Counted from the stretch's first letter, positions 7,957-16,663 are shown. The stretch: DNA of 32,293 nucleotides from JBFHES01 sp041584015 (GCA_041584015.1 JBFHES010000019.1:1-32293); one strand, 5' to 3'. Numbers and translations are program-made. Notes: a model not told the origin generated them from the letters alone.

Positions 7957-8835
7957 TTAAGAACTTTTCAAGTAGTCATTAAACTCATTTAAGTGAAAAG
8001 AGAGTTTAAGGTTATTTGGCAAATCGATGAATCCATCTTTACTGATACCTCCTACAAATATTATTTTTTCTGGAAACGTTTTTGCTAAAAAGTGCAGCTC
8101 TTCCTTAAGTTCTTCCTTGGTTTTACCAATACTAAGGGTGGTTACAATACTCTGAAACTCGAACCTTCCCTTGAGATTGACAACACTATCCAGCGGAAGC
8201 GAACTGCCAAGATAAACCGCATGATGCCCGTTTCGTTTGATTAAATAACTACTGATGAGCAATCCCATTTCATGCCATTGCCCATCTGGTAAAAAGAGCA
8301 CAAAAGTTTTTGACATTTCTTTAGGTGCGTAGGGCAACTGGTCTATGGCACTTATAATTTTCTGACGCACGGCATTCGATATAAAATGCTCTTGCGCGGG
8401 ATCAATATTACCTGTTAACCACAAAATTCCAATCCGTTTGAAAAATGGATAGATTAATTCCAGCAGCGTATTTTGAAAACCAATAAGTTCTTTCGATTTC
8501 TGAAAAATGATATTGAACTCTTTTTCGTCCATATCAATCATGGCATTAATTAAACTCACAATCTGAGTCTCAATATTTCCATTCCCTTCAGATAGCTTCA
8601 ATATCTTCTCAGAAAGCTTAGCATTAGACAGCGCTGCAATTTTTGATATTTTGTATCCATTCTTATTAAGCATTGCTATATTTAGAATACGCTTTAATTC
8701 CTTATCATCATATAAACGTCTGTTGGTTTCAGTTCTGGTTGGCTCTATAATATTATAGCGCTTTTCCCATATACGAATAGTATGCGCCTTAATTCCTGAT
8801 AATTTTTCTATTTCCTTAATATGATAATCTGGCAT
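7957..8835 (-). CDS. MerR-family regulator with B12-binding domain (LitR/CarH-like)
   Basis: This 292-aa protein has a MerR winged helix-turn-helix (about 4-72, with an IRIWEKRY helix), a helical cap and a Rossmann-like cobalamin domain. The cap carries W139-x9-E149-H150, exactly the Wx9EH signature of adenosylcobalamin photoreceptors. The Rossmann part has QWHEMG (186-191), which keeps the lower axial ligand His188 of the ExHxxG motif, though the first position is Gln rather than Glu. In CarH and LitR, light breaks the cobalamin bond and releases DNA. The gene is divergent from a six-gene pterin/TspO operon, its likely target. A 16-bp palindrome lies 13 bp upstream of its start. B12 binding is predicted, not shown. 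Confidence 0.9.
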   Translation of the reverse strand: MPDYHIKEIEKLSGIKAHTIRIWEKRYNIIEPTRTETNRRLYDDKELKRILNIAMLNKNGYKISKIAALSNAKLSEKILKLSEGNGNIETQIVSLINAMIDMDEKEFNIIFQKSKELIGFQNTLLELIYPFFKRIGILWLTGNIDPAQEHFISNAVRQKIISAIDQLPYAPKEMSKTFVLFLPDGQWHEMGLLISSYLIKRNGHHAVYLGSSLPLDSVVNLKGRFEFQSIVTTLSIGKTKEELKEELHFLAKTFPEKIIFVGGISKDGFIDLPNNLKLSFHLNEFNDYLKSS

Positions 8836-8848
8836 AATGTTTTATTTA

Positions 8849-8864
8849 TTATTGATATCAATAA
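8849..8864. promoter_or_regulatory. Perfect 16-bp palindrome, candidate MerR operator
   Basis: TTATTGATATCAATAA is its own reverse complement and lies 13 bp upstream of the merR start codon in the divergent 249-bp intergenic region. This position would suit autorepression. A loose box TAAAATTTG follows at 8880-8888 on the plus strand. Confidence 0.5.
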
Positions 8865-9026
8865 ACAGAACAACACATATAAAATTTGGTTCACCTGCTG
8901 ACATCATCACTAAAGCATACATAAAATAATCAAGAAGAAAGCCACACAAACGCAACTGAATAAACAATCAGACAAACAACACTATTGAAACAAACATGAA
9001 AGAAGCATCTTAATTATTAAACCAAC

Positions 9027-9053
9027 TAAACATTTTTACATTATTCATGTTTA
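9027..9053. promoter_or_regulatory. Inverted repeat upstream of the pterin/TspO operon
   Basis: TAAACAT at 9027-9033 and ATGTTTA at 9047-9053 form a perfect 7-bp inverted repeat with a 13-bp spacer, 31 bp upstream of the first operon gene. It could be a second regulator site. It does not share the core of the 8849-8864 palindrome. Confidence 0.4.
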
Positions 9054-9084
9054 CTTATTTTAAACATTATTTAAACAAAACAAA

Positions 9085-9507
9085 ATGACAGCAATTAAAT
9101 ATAAAGCCTCGGTAGTGCGCACAGAGCATTTTAATGCAGCGCACCGCCTTGGGGTATCCGCTTGGAGCGATGAAAAAAACAAGCGTGTATTCGGGAAATG
9201 CAACAACGCAAATTTCCATGGCCACAATTATGAACTCGAAGTTAAGGTAACCGGGTTTGTGAATGATGAAACCGGATTTGTAATCGACACGAAGGAACTT
9301 TCGAATATAATTAATCAGGAAATAATCGAGCGATTCGATCATAAAAACCTAAACCTTGACACGAAGGAGTTTAAGAACCTGAACCCGACAGCCGAGAACA
9401 TAGCCGCTGTAATCTATTCGATACTGCGAGACCACATTGCTGCTGAGAATGAAATTAAAATAAAACTTTACGAAACACCTAGAAATTATGTTGAATACCC
9501 AGCTTAA
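9085..9507 (+). CDS. 6-pyruvoyl-tetrahydropterin synthase / QueD-like enzyme
   Basis: This 140-aa protein of the PTPS/QueD fold has the full active site. The zinc ligands are H20 (in FNAAH), H45 and H47 (in HGH). The nucleophile is C39 in GKCNNANFHGHNY, and FDHKNLN (D85, H86) and the late Glu130 (in YETP) are present. The GKCNN...HGHNY form is closer to PTPS than to the E. coli QueD form. The substrate should be dihydroneopterin triphosphate, the product of FolE, whose gene overlaps the last 20 bases of this one. A tetrahydropterin product is therefore more likely than queuosine synthesis, but both remain possible. Confidence 0.92.
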   Translation: MTAIKYKASVVRTEHFNAAHRLGVSAWSDEKNKRVFGKCNNANFHGHNYELEVKVTGFVNDETGFVIDTKELSNIINQEIIERFDHKNLNLDTKEFKNLNPTAENIAAVIYSILRDHIAAENEIKIKLYETPRNYVEYPA

Positions 9508-10186
9508 TAAAACATCAGGCATTAATGGTTTCCCTAATGATGAGATTGGAGACAACCACCTGTTCTCCTCACTTGACACACCAATGAAGGCAGATGCTTT
9601 CAAATTGTCAGACGAAGAAAAGAAACATCAAATTGCTCAACACTTTACAGAAATAATGGACATACTTGGGCTCGACCTTACAGACGACTCACTAAAGGGT
9701 ACGCCTTCAAGGGTCGCTAAAATGTATGTAGAGGAAATTTTCTCAGGTCTTAATCCAAAAAACAAACCTCAGATCGCACTATTCGACAACAAATACCAAT
9801 ACAATCAGATGTTGGTTGAGAAAAACATAACCTTGCAGTCAAACTGTGAGCATCATTTTTTACCCATCATGGGATTTGCACATGTGGCATATATTTCTTC
9901 GGGAAAAGTAATTGGCCTTTCCAAACTAAATCGTATTGTACAATACTACGCACAACGTCCTCAGGTTCAGGAACGACTTACTAATCAGATTGCCAATGAG
10001 CTTAAAGACATACTTAACACTGAAGATGTTGCGGTAATAATCGATGCCAAACATCTTTGTGTCTCTTCCAGAGGAGTGCAAGATACTGCCTCGAGCACCA
10101 TAACAAGTTACTATGGCGGCGCATTTAGCAATCCGGAGAAAATAAGCGAGCTGCAAAGCTATATTTACAATAGTCATAAATTCTAA
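9488..10186 (+). CDS. folE: GTP cyclohydrolase I (type IA)
   Basis: This 232-aa enzyme opens the GTP ring to give dihydroneopterin triphosphate, the entry step for folate and tetrahydropterins. The zinc ligands are present: C120 and H123 in CEHH, and C191 in KHLCVSSRG. The N-terminal stretch with GDNH and the SDEEK helix is typical of Bacteroidota FolE proteins, which supports the start at 9488. That start lies inside the preceding pterin gene, so the two are probably translationally coupled. Being placed in a TspO/SRPBCC operon opposite a B12-type MerR suggests a pterin made for light or oxidative stress rather than, or in addition to, housekeeping folate. Confidence 0.96.
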   Translation: MLNTQLNKTSGINGFPNDEIGDNHLFSSLDTPMKADAFKLSDEEKKHQIAQHFTEIMDILGLDLTDDSLKGTPSRVAKMYVEEIFSGLNPKNKPQIALFDNKYQYNQMLVEKNITLQSNCEHHFLPIMGFAHVAYISSGKVIGLSKLNRIVQYYAQRPQVQERLTNQIANELKDILNTEDVAVIIDAKHLCVSSRGVQDTASSTITSYYGGAFSNPEKISELQSYIYNSHKF

Positions 10187-10237
10187 ACAAACATACTATT
10201 AGAAACCTCACCAGTATTAATAAATAAATTTAAAGAC

Positions 10238-10408
10238 ATGTTCGGAATATTTAAAAAGCAATCAAAATCAGAGAAACTAAATAGACAATATAAAAAACTT
10301 CTAAACGATGCATACATTCTGTCGAAGACCAACCGCAGAGCAAGCGATGCCAAAATGGTTGAGGCTAACCAATTATTAGCACAGTTGGAAACTATAAAAA
10401 CTATTTAG
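10238..10408 (+). CDS. Lacal_2735 family small protein
   Basis: This 56-aa frame starts at an ATG (10238) and stops at TAG (10406-10408), 3 bp before the next gene. It begins MFGIFKK, is basic and predicted helical, and has the SKTNRRASDAK core and a Leu-rich C-terminal helix that I recognise from the Lacal_2735 group of small Bacteroidota proteins. No biochemical role is known to me. Its tight position within the operon supports it as a real gene. Confidence 0.82.
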   Translation: MFGIFKKQSKSEKLNRQYKKLLNDAYILSKTNRRASDAKMVEANQLLAQLETIKTI

Positions 10409-10411
10409 GCG

Positions 10412-10873
10412 ATGGGATTCTTTCAATTTAAACAAACACAGCACCTTCAAGCATCATTAGATGAAGTGTGGGAATTTATTTCCTCACCAAACAATCTGAA
10501 GGAAATTACACCCGATAAAATGGGTTTTGACATTACCTCAAACGGATTGCCCGATAAAATGTATGCAGGCATGATCATCAGTTATAAGGTAAAACCTCTA
10601 CTTGGTATTCCAACAACCTGGGTTACAGAAATAACACAAGTCAAAGACAAGTCTTATTTTGTTGACGAACAACGAGTAGGCCCTTACAAAATGTGGCATC
10701 ACGAACATTTTATTGAAGCAACAGAAAAAGGCGTTGTTATGAAAGATATTATTAGCTACCAGGCACCTTTCGGAGTGCTAGGTAACATCGCCAACAAATT
10801 AATCATTCGAAAAAAGTTGAATGAGATATTTGAATACAGAGCCATTGCACTTGCAAAAAGGTTTAAACAATAA
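10412..10873 (+). CDS. SRPBCC (START/Bet v 1-like) family protein
   Basis: This 153-aa cytosolic protein follows the SRPBCC pattern: an N-terminal strand, a WEFISSPNNLKEITP helix segment, several strands, and a long C-terminal helix. These helix-grip folds bind hydrophobic ligands or cofactors. The ligand cannot be read from the sequence. The start is 3 bp after the preceding stop. Members of this family are common in photolyase/cryptochrome and LitR-type loci, which fits the neighbourhood. Confidence 0.88.
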   Translation: MGFFQFKQTQHLQASLDEVWEFISSPNNLKEITPDKMGFDITSNGLPDKMYAGMIISYKVKPLLGIPTTWVTEITQVKDKSYFVDEQRVGPYKMWHHEHFIEATEKGVVMKDIISYQAPFGVLGNIANKLIIRKKLNEIFEYRAIALAKRFKQ

Positions 10874-10899
10874 ACACTTATATATTAATACCAAAAGAC

Positions 10900-11457
10900 A
10901 TGAAACTATACTTAATAAAGTACCTTTTCACATTAGCAGCCTTTAACTTTGTAATTCTCTCGGATCCACCAAGCATATTTAATTTCGATACAAAAGAGAC
11001 CTCTGGTGAGTGGTTTATAGTTAACGACGATGTAATGGGCGGAAGATCTGCCAGCGAATTCGAATTATTAAATGATGGAACGGCTACCTTTAGCGGAGAG
11101 TTATCGCTTGAGAACAACGGAGGATTTGCATCAGTTAGAGCAAGCACCATGGAAATAGATGAAGATTACCAGGGCGTTCGCATCTTTGTTCGTGGCGATG
11201 GACGTGAATACAATATGAGATTCAGAACAAATCTGCGTTTTGACGGATATGCCTATCAGGCAAAATTTCAAACAATTGCTGACACCTGGATGGAGTTTAA
11301 AATTCCCTTTTCCAAATTCTCCCCTACATTCAGAGGAAGAACATTAGAAAACAAACCACAATTAGAATCATCAGAAATTAAGCAAATAGGCATTTTACTA
11401 GCCGACAAAAATCCGGGTACCTTTACCATTAGCATCGACTGGATTCAGTTCTATTAA
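10900..11457 (+). CDS. CIA30-family secreted protein
   Basis: This 185-aa protein has an N-terminal hydrophobic signal (about 1-22) and then a CIA30/NDUFAF1-like jelly-roll. Hallmarks are VNDDVMGGRSAS (about 41-52), a FSGELSLENNGGFASVR segment and an RVRG-like strand near VRGDGREY. In mitochondria CIA30 helps complex I assembly. Bacterial relatives are uncharacterised and may bind sugars or small ligands. Fifth gene of the operon, 26 bp after SRPBCC. Confidence 0.87.
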   Translation: MKLYLIKYLFTLAAFNFVILSDPPSIFNFDTKETSGEWFIVNDDVMGGRSASEFELLNDGTATFSGELSLENNGGFASVRASTMEIDEDYQGVRIFVRGDGREYNMRFRTNLRFDGYAYQAKFQTIADTWMEFKIPFSKFSPTFRGRTLENKPQLESSEIKQIGILLADKNPGTFTISIDWIQFY

Positions 11458-11499
11458 AAAAATAGTACTTTCATAACTTCTAATAAGCACAGCACAATT

Positions 11500-11958
11500 A
11501 TGTTAATACGAACCATTATTTTCCTTGTCATAAATTTTGCCGCATTGGGCATAGGTGGATTTTTCACAGGTTCTGGTGTTCCGTCGGAGTGGTATCAGAA
11601 TTTAAACAAAGCACCCTGGACACCTCCCGGATGGGTATTTGGCATGGCTTGGACCCTTATCATGATTTGCTTTTCAGTTTATATGGCACAAGCCTGGACA
11701 CAAGTAAGCAACAAGTCTTTCTTTGTAATGGTATTCATATTTCAATGGATCCTGAATGTGGCATGGAATCCTGTATTCTTTAAATTTCACTTTGTTGGAC
11801 TTGGTTTGGCAGTAATTATTATACTCACGCTAGTTGTTGCCTACATGCTATTCAACAATATGCAAAGCTTAAAAGCATGGAGCTGGCTAATGACTCCTTA
11901 CTTTATATGGCTGCTCATCGCTACATCTCTAAACTGGTACATCTACGTTAAAAATTAG
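11500..11958 (+). CDS. tspO: TspO/MBR family membrane protein
   Basis: This 152-aa protein has five predicted membrane helices. It has the TspO signatures WYQNLNKAPWTPPGWVFG (about residues 31-48), the WT at the start of the next helix segment, FQWILNVAWNPVFF and the C-terminal LLIATSLNWYI. TspO proteins bind porphyrins and related tetrapyrroles and are tied to light and oxidative stress responses. It is the last gene of the operon starting at 9085, and a 243-bp gap follows with no gene and no clear terminator. Confidence 0.95.
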   Translation: MLIRTIIFLVINFAALGIGGFFTGSGVPSEWYQNLNKAPWTPPGWVFGMAWTLIMICFSVYMAQAWTQVSNKSFFVMVFIFQWILNVAWNPVFFKFHFVGLGLAVIIILTLVVAYMLFNNMQSLKAWSWLMTPYFIWLLIATSLNWYIYVKN

Positions 11959-12201
11959 TCAATACAATAAGAAAAGATTTAACTCTCGCCGAGACCTTAG
12001 CTGTTTGCAAGAATATATATACTGCCTCAATAAAATTGTTTTGTTACCAAGTGCTAACATAACAGAGTGATTCGCTGATTTAATGCATGGCCACATCATA
12101 TTTAATAATGCAGATCAGTAGAATGCAGCCTATTCATTTTTTTCAAGATTTAGATTTCAAGATTTGTTTTAATAATTATATTGCTTTAAAATAAATGTAG
12201 C

Positions 12202-12891
12202 ATGTTTAGAATAATCACTTTTCACCTTCTGCTGTTAATGTCCTTTCAAATGAGTTATGGTCAGCAAGCAATTTATAATTTATCAACTTCGGTTAATGAA
12301 GTGCAAAACTACTATGATAGTTTAAAGAGCTTAAATGAAAAGCCCAGCTATGAATTGTTTTCATCCGGATTAAAAGGATACAGCAAGCTTAACAGCGAAG
12401 GCCATATAAGCAAGCAGCGTTATCTTAGTTTAATCGATTTTACATTAAGTGCTAACGAGAGGCGACTTTGGGTAATCGACCTGAAAACAATGAGCGTAGT
12501 GCATAACTCTTTGGTGTCTCATGGTAAAAAATCAGGCAACGAGTTCGCCTTGAAATTCTCAAACAAAGTAAATTCTAACATGAGTAGTCTGGGTTTTTAC
12601 ATAACAGGAAACACTTATTATGGTAAACACGGATACTCGCTCTACCTTGATGGAATGGAAAACGGATTTAATGACAAAGCGCGCGAACGAGCAATTGTAA
12701 TCCATAGTGCCAATTATGCTACCTGGGCATTTATTAAGAAATATGGTCGTTTAGGCAGAAGCTTTGGTTGTCCGGCGCTTCCTCCTAAGAAGGGTAAAGA
12801 CATTATCAATACTATGAAAGAAGGGTCTTGTTTGTTCATTTATTTTCCCAGCGAACGCTACTTGAAAGAGTCAAAGTATTTTAACCCATAG
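12202..12891 (+). CDS. Secreted L,D-transpeptidase catalytic domain protein (YkuD-like 2)
   Basis: This 229-aa protein has a signal peptide (about 1-20, cleaved before QQA) and one catalytic domain of the small YkuD-like group. H168 in IVIHSANYA and the nucleophile C190 in GRSFGCPALP are present. It probably forms or edits 3-3 peptidoglycan cross-links, or attaches a protein to peptidoglycan, in the periplasm. It converges on the second L,D-transpeptidase gene, with 7 bp between the stops. Confidence 0.9.
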   Translation: MFRIITFHLLLLMSFQMSYGQQAIYNLSTSVNEVQNYYDSLKSLNEKPSYELFSSGLKGYSKLNSEGHISKQRYLSLIDFTLSANERRLWVIDLKTMSVVHNSLVSHGKKSGNEFALKFSNKVNSNMSSLGFYITGNTYYGKHGYSLYLDGMENGFNDKARERAIVIHSANYATWAFIKKYGRLGRSFGCPALPPKKGKDIINTMKEGSCLFIYFPSERYLKESKYFNP

Positions 12892-12898
12892 GAACTCC

Positions 12899-14500
12899 TT
12901 AATTCTCGATAACGTCGTAAACTGCTGTCTCTTTAAGCGCATTTATAAGTGCTTTATCTCTTTCATAGATATCTTTTCGATAAGCTATTTTCCCGTCGGT
13001 CATGCCCCATGCAGTCTGATAGATTAGAAAGACATCTGGTTTTTCCTGCAAAATAATGGTTTTGGTTACACCAATTTTAACCAGCTCTTGAATTTTCGAT
13101 AAGCTATATTGTTTTTGATCATTCAATAAAACCTCAGCTAAACTTAAGGGGTCCTGAACACGAACACATCCTGAACTAAAGGCACGTTCAGACCTATCGA
13201 AAAGTTCTTTACTTGGCGTATCATGCAGATAAACATCGTACTTATTAGGAAAAATAAATTTAACAGCCCCCAAGGCATTGCTTGGTCCTGCTGCTTGCCG
13301 AAAGGTATAGCCATAAACCGCCTTACCATTCCAATCAATTATACTCGGATCTATCTTGTCTCCTTTGCTATCGTAAATGCCAATATTCTTCCCTGCCAGA
13401 TAATCAATACTCCTGCGACTTTCAGGAATAACATCATTCTTTAGGATGGTAGGAGGTACAGTCCAGGTTGGGTTAATAACTAAATAATTTAATTTAGCTG
13501 AAAAAACTGGCGTTTTACGTGCCGTTTTACCTACAATAACTTTATGCTTCTTTACAATCTTATCATTTCTCACTAGTTCTAAACTATAATCAGCGATATT
13601 TACATATAGATAATATTCAGGCATTTTGCGGGGTAGCCAACGCATTCGTTCCATATTTGCCTTCACAATTTCTATCTTATCTGCAACAGTAACATTCAAT
13701 GCGTCAATTGTTAAATTCCCAATAACACCTTTGGCCTCTAAACCATTATCTTCCTGAAATTGAATTATTGCAGCGAGTAATGGTTTGTCATAGCTATTGC
13801 TTTGGTCATTCTGTTCAAGATAATTCAAATAGTGAAGTTGCCTTCGCACAGATATTATACGGTCGTCAATCATCCCCTCTTTTAAGATAACACCTTTCTC
13901 AATTCTATTTGGTGAAGGAAATTTAGTCATTGACTTTAGTCGTTTCAATTCTTTTTTAAACAAATGGTAATTTTCATTAAGGGGCGAAATTTGCTCTATA
14001 ATACTCTCTAGTGACACACTCTTTATTTCGAATAAAAACGGCACAGGATTAATTTCAGTTTTTATAACATGCCACTCAGGATCAATATTCTTTGGATTCA
14101 ATTTACCATTAATTAGGTGAGAGCTATATAATAAGAAGGCATCGCTAAGCATTATTTCGAAGTCTATTTCACTTGACTTCCCTTGACTTTTACGAAGTGC
14201 AAGTAGCTCTGAGTAATGATAGTCGTCCGCTATCAAGCCATCATTACTTACCTCTGATAGAATCGTGATAAACTGATCTATCTGCACCTTGTTCTTCCAA
14301 AAGAGATCGAATTCATTTTGCAAATAGGCTTCTTCTAAACTAGGAACACAATAGATTATATACTTATTTGATAATTTATTTGAAACCGAAAGATTTTCAA
14401 CTTTTATACGTAAGTTCTCATTTGCTGAAGATTGCTCAGCAAAAAAGGTAAAAGCAAGGCATAGAATACCTATGATGATAGATGTATTTTTTCTTCTCAT
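12899..14500 (-). CDS. L,D-transpeptidase, YcbB/LdtD family
   Basis: This 533-aa exported protein has a signal peptide (about 1-26), a YcbB-type N-terminal scaffold (about 60-200), a peptidoglycan-binding domain (about 212-268, with VRRQLHYLNYL and AAIIQFQEDNGL) and the catalytic YkuD domain (about 295-480). The active site is H426 (in YLHDTP) with S443-G444-C445 in SSGCVRV; C445 is the nucleophile. The capping subdomain between the strands (about 355-400) is present as in LdtD. It should make 3-3 cross-links. A TACATTTG box on the minus strand ends 5 bp before the start codon. Confidence 0.94.
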   Translation of the reverse strand: MRRKNTSIIIGILCLAFTFFAEQSSANENLRIKVENLSVSNKLSNKYIIYCVPSLEEAYLQNEFDLFWKNKVQIDQFITILSEVSNDGLIADDYHYSELLALRKSQGKSSEIDFEIMLSDAFLLYSSHLINGKLNPKNIDPEWHVIKTEINPVPFLFEIKSVSLESIIEQISPLNENYHLFKKELKRLKSMTKFPSPNRIEKGVILKEGMIDDRIISVRRQLHYLNYLEQNDQSNSYDKPLLAAIIQFQEDNGLEAKGVIGNLTIDALNVTVADKIEIVKANMERMRWLPRKMPEYYLYVNIADYSLELVRNDKIVKKHKVIVGKTARKTPVFSAKLNYLVINPTWTVPPTILKNDVIPESRRSIDYLAGKNIGIYDSKGDKIDPSIIDWNGKAVYGYTFRQAAGPSNALGAVKFIFPNKYDVYLHDTPSKELFDRSERAFSSGCVRVQDPLSLAEVLLNDQKQYSLSKIQELVKIGVTKTIILQEKPDVFLIYQTAWGMTDGKIAYRKDIYERDKALINALKETAVYDVIEN

Positions 14501-14505
14501 AGTAA

Positions 14506-14513
14506 CAAATGTA
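14506..14513 (-). promoter_or_regulatory. TAnnTTTG-type -7 box for the LdtD-like gene
   Basis: Minus-strand TACATTTG matches the Bacteroidota -7 consensus. Only 5 bases separate it from the ATG, so a transcript started here would be leaderless or nearly so. No clear -33 TTTG was found. Confidence 0.45.
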
Positions 14514-14781
14514 CAACGATCGGTTAATTAATCATTAGAAATAATAAAAGTTTAAATCGAACATCATATATATTGAGTACAACTTTATTTTGCCTCAACA
14601 ATAAACAAAAAACATTCGGAGAGCCTAACTAACTGAACTACAAAATCAAAAAGATCATTCTCATGTCCTCATATTCAAAAAAAGAATCCAATTATAAGCT
14701 AAAGGTCAAACTTCAACATTTCAATCTAATGGTCTTTTATATTGAAATTTACAGAAGCTTTCTAAAATATTAAACTGCAAA

Positions 14782-15264
14782 TTAATTTTGTGATTTAAAG
14801 AAACGCTTAGGAAATAACAGCAAACCATAACTCTCAAAGTCATCTTTCGATTTTGGTTTATGATGTGCTTCATGAGCTCGTAAAACGGCGCTCATATATC
14901 TGCCTGGATTTCGCTGCAGCAATGGAAAAGAAAGACGCTTATGATAAACAATGTCATGAATTAAAAAATAAGTAGCACCATACAAGGTGATACCCACTGA
15001 AACACTAATCATAGGCCAATTTAAGAAAGCAATACCCAGGATCATTGTTAGCGCTGCCGGTAAAGCAAAAACAAAAAAGAAACGATCATTTTTTTCCAAC
15101 CCATGATACTTTACAAGATCAGTAGGGCGACTTAAATCATTTACATGATGGCTGGTATGCCACTTTTGTAAAAGACCATGCATTAGATATTTATGACTAA
15201 GTGCAGCAACAAACTCCATTGCAACATATGCTAGAACCAACCATAAAACATTTAATATCCACAT
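14782..15264 (-). CDS. crtZ: Beta-carotene hydroxylase-like (CrtZ family) membrane di-iron enzyme
   Basis: This 160-aa membrane protein has the four histidine boxes of the fatty-acid/carotene hydroxylase family in order: H24xxxxH29, H36xxHH (39-40), H103xxxxH108 and H131xxHH (134-135). Its length fits CrtZ. It should hydroxylate beta-ionone rings to make zeaxanthin-type xanthophylls. No other crt gene is in the window, so the rest of the pathway is elsewhere. It sits 3 kb from the LitR/CarH-like regulator, which in other bacteria controls carotenoid genes. The 281-bp stretch downstream (14501-14781) holds no gene. Confidence 0.9.
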   Translation of the reverse strand: MWILNVLWLVLAYVAMEFVAALSHKYLMHGLLQKWHTSHHVNDLSRPTDLVKYHGLEKNDRFFFVFALPAALTMILGIAFLNWPMISVSVGITLYGATYFLIHDIVYHKRLSFPLLQRNPGRYMSAVLRAHEAHHKPKSKDDFESYGLLLFPKRFFKSQN

Positions 15265-15547
15265 AGCGCTTCTCTTTTTAGATTAAACCAATTAACCGTA
15301 AATATGTTTGAGATAGAACACGAATAATATCAGAATTCCTAAGCTGTATCACGCTTTCAATCTTTCTTCCAATCAATCAATGCACTTGTAAGGCTTATCA
15401 GCTTTCATACAACATTCTCCATTCAATTTTACAATTTTTAACTATCTTTCCAATCGTTTTAAGAAGATGCATACAAAGGATGCTCTTAAGTTCAACACGA
15501 TGGCATAAGCCATCAAACTATTTTTTAGAAAGGTAAGTGCATAATTG

Positions 15548-16663
15548 ATGAAGAACAAATTTTCCAAAATCAAGACCATATTAGTTATTGATGATATAAA
15601 AAGCAATCTCCAACTAATCCAGGTTCTGATCGCAAAAAAATTCCCAGAGTATTCGGTATTACTTGCTGACTCAGGTGAAGAAGGCATCCAGTTAGCATTG
15701 GAACACAAGCCAGAAGTTATATTACTCGATATTATTATGCCAAAGCTATCGGGCTTTGAAGTTTGTGAAAAGCTTAAATCAACGCCAAGTGTCAGACACA
15801 TTCCAATCCTAATAATATCAGCGCTGGGCAGCGATCCAAACATCAGAATTAAGAGCCTTGAAATAGGTGCTGACGCCTTCTTAAACAAGCCGTTTAATCA
15901 CTCAGAATTTGAAACAATGATTAATGTATTGTTGAGAATTAAAAATGCTGAAGATGATTTAAGGCGAAAAAACAACACGCTACTGGAAAGCATTAAAGAG
16001 AAAAAGGTCTACCAAGACAAGCTAAAACGCCTAAATACTGAATTAGGTGAGGCCGAGGAAAAGGAAAGAAAAATGATCGCAGATTTCCTTCATGATGGAT
16101 TAGCACAAAACCTATCAATTGCAAACATTAAATTAAGTGCACTTAAAAACATGAGCTCAGACACTCAAAGTCTTAGCTTAATTGAAGAAACCACAAGTCT
16201 TATTAGTGGAGCAATTTCCGAAATAAGATCAGTGATATATGACCTTAATCTGCCAATTTTAAATGAGCTAGGATTAATATCGGCTCTTCGATGGAAGTTA
16301 GAGCAAATCCAAAAAACACTTCCGTACAAATTTAATTTTCAGTCGGAAGTAGATGAAAAGGAAATTAAAGAAGAAAACAAAGTTCTTTTATATAGAATCA
16401 TATCGGAGTTAATAACAAACATTACCAAGCATGCGCATGCTGACTATATCACTCTGCTAATAGAAATTGACGATATTAATATGTATTGTACAATATCTGA
16501 TAACGGAACTGGCTTTACAAAAACCCAGAATGAAGATCCTTTTGAAAAGGGCAAGTATGGTCTATTCAGCATCAGGGAGCGCTTAGACACAATTAACGGA
16601 CGATTAATAATTAAATCAAAAGAAGGAGTTGGTACAAAAATAACTGTACAAACTCCGAAATAA
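15548..16663 (+). CDS. Receiver-histidine kinase protein (REC-HisKA_3-HATPase_c)
   Basis: This 371-aa soluble protein starts at ATG 15548; a TTG one codon earlier follows a stop and is not needed. A receiver domain (about 8-130) has D15/D16, phosphoacceptor D61 (LLDIIMP) and K114. A coiled linker (about 134-175) leads to a HisKA_3 domain with H182 in FLHDGLAQNLS, then HATPase_c with N291, DNGTGF (318-323) and GLFSIRERL (338-346). It has no membrane or sensor domain, so it is probably driven by phosphotransfer from another kinase or by a partner protein. It is followed 11 bp later by its likely partner response regulator. Confidence 0.94.
   Translation: MKNKFSKIKTILVIDDIKSNLQLIQVLIAKKFPEYSVLLADSGEEGIQLALEHKPEVILLDIIMPKLSGFEVCEKLKSTPSVRHIPILIISALGSDPNIRIKSLEIGADAFLNKPFNHSEFETMINVLLRIKNAEDDLRRKNNTLLESIKEKKVYQDKLKRLNTELGEAEEKERKMIADFLHDGLAQNLSIANIKLSALKNMSSDTQSLSLIEETTSLISGAISEIRSVIYDLNLPILNELGLISALRWKLEQIQKTLPYKFNFQSEVDEKEIKEENKVLLYRIISELITNITKHAHADYITLLIEIDDINMYCTISDNGTGFTKTQNEDPFEKGKYGLFSIRERLDTINGRLIIKSKEGVGTKITVQTPK

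Noticed and set aside
15442..15888. Minus-strand 148-aa frame over the kinase start
   Set aside because: It overlaps the receiver domain, whose active-site residues are all present on the plus strand.
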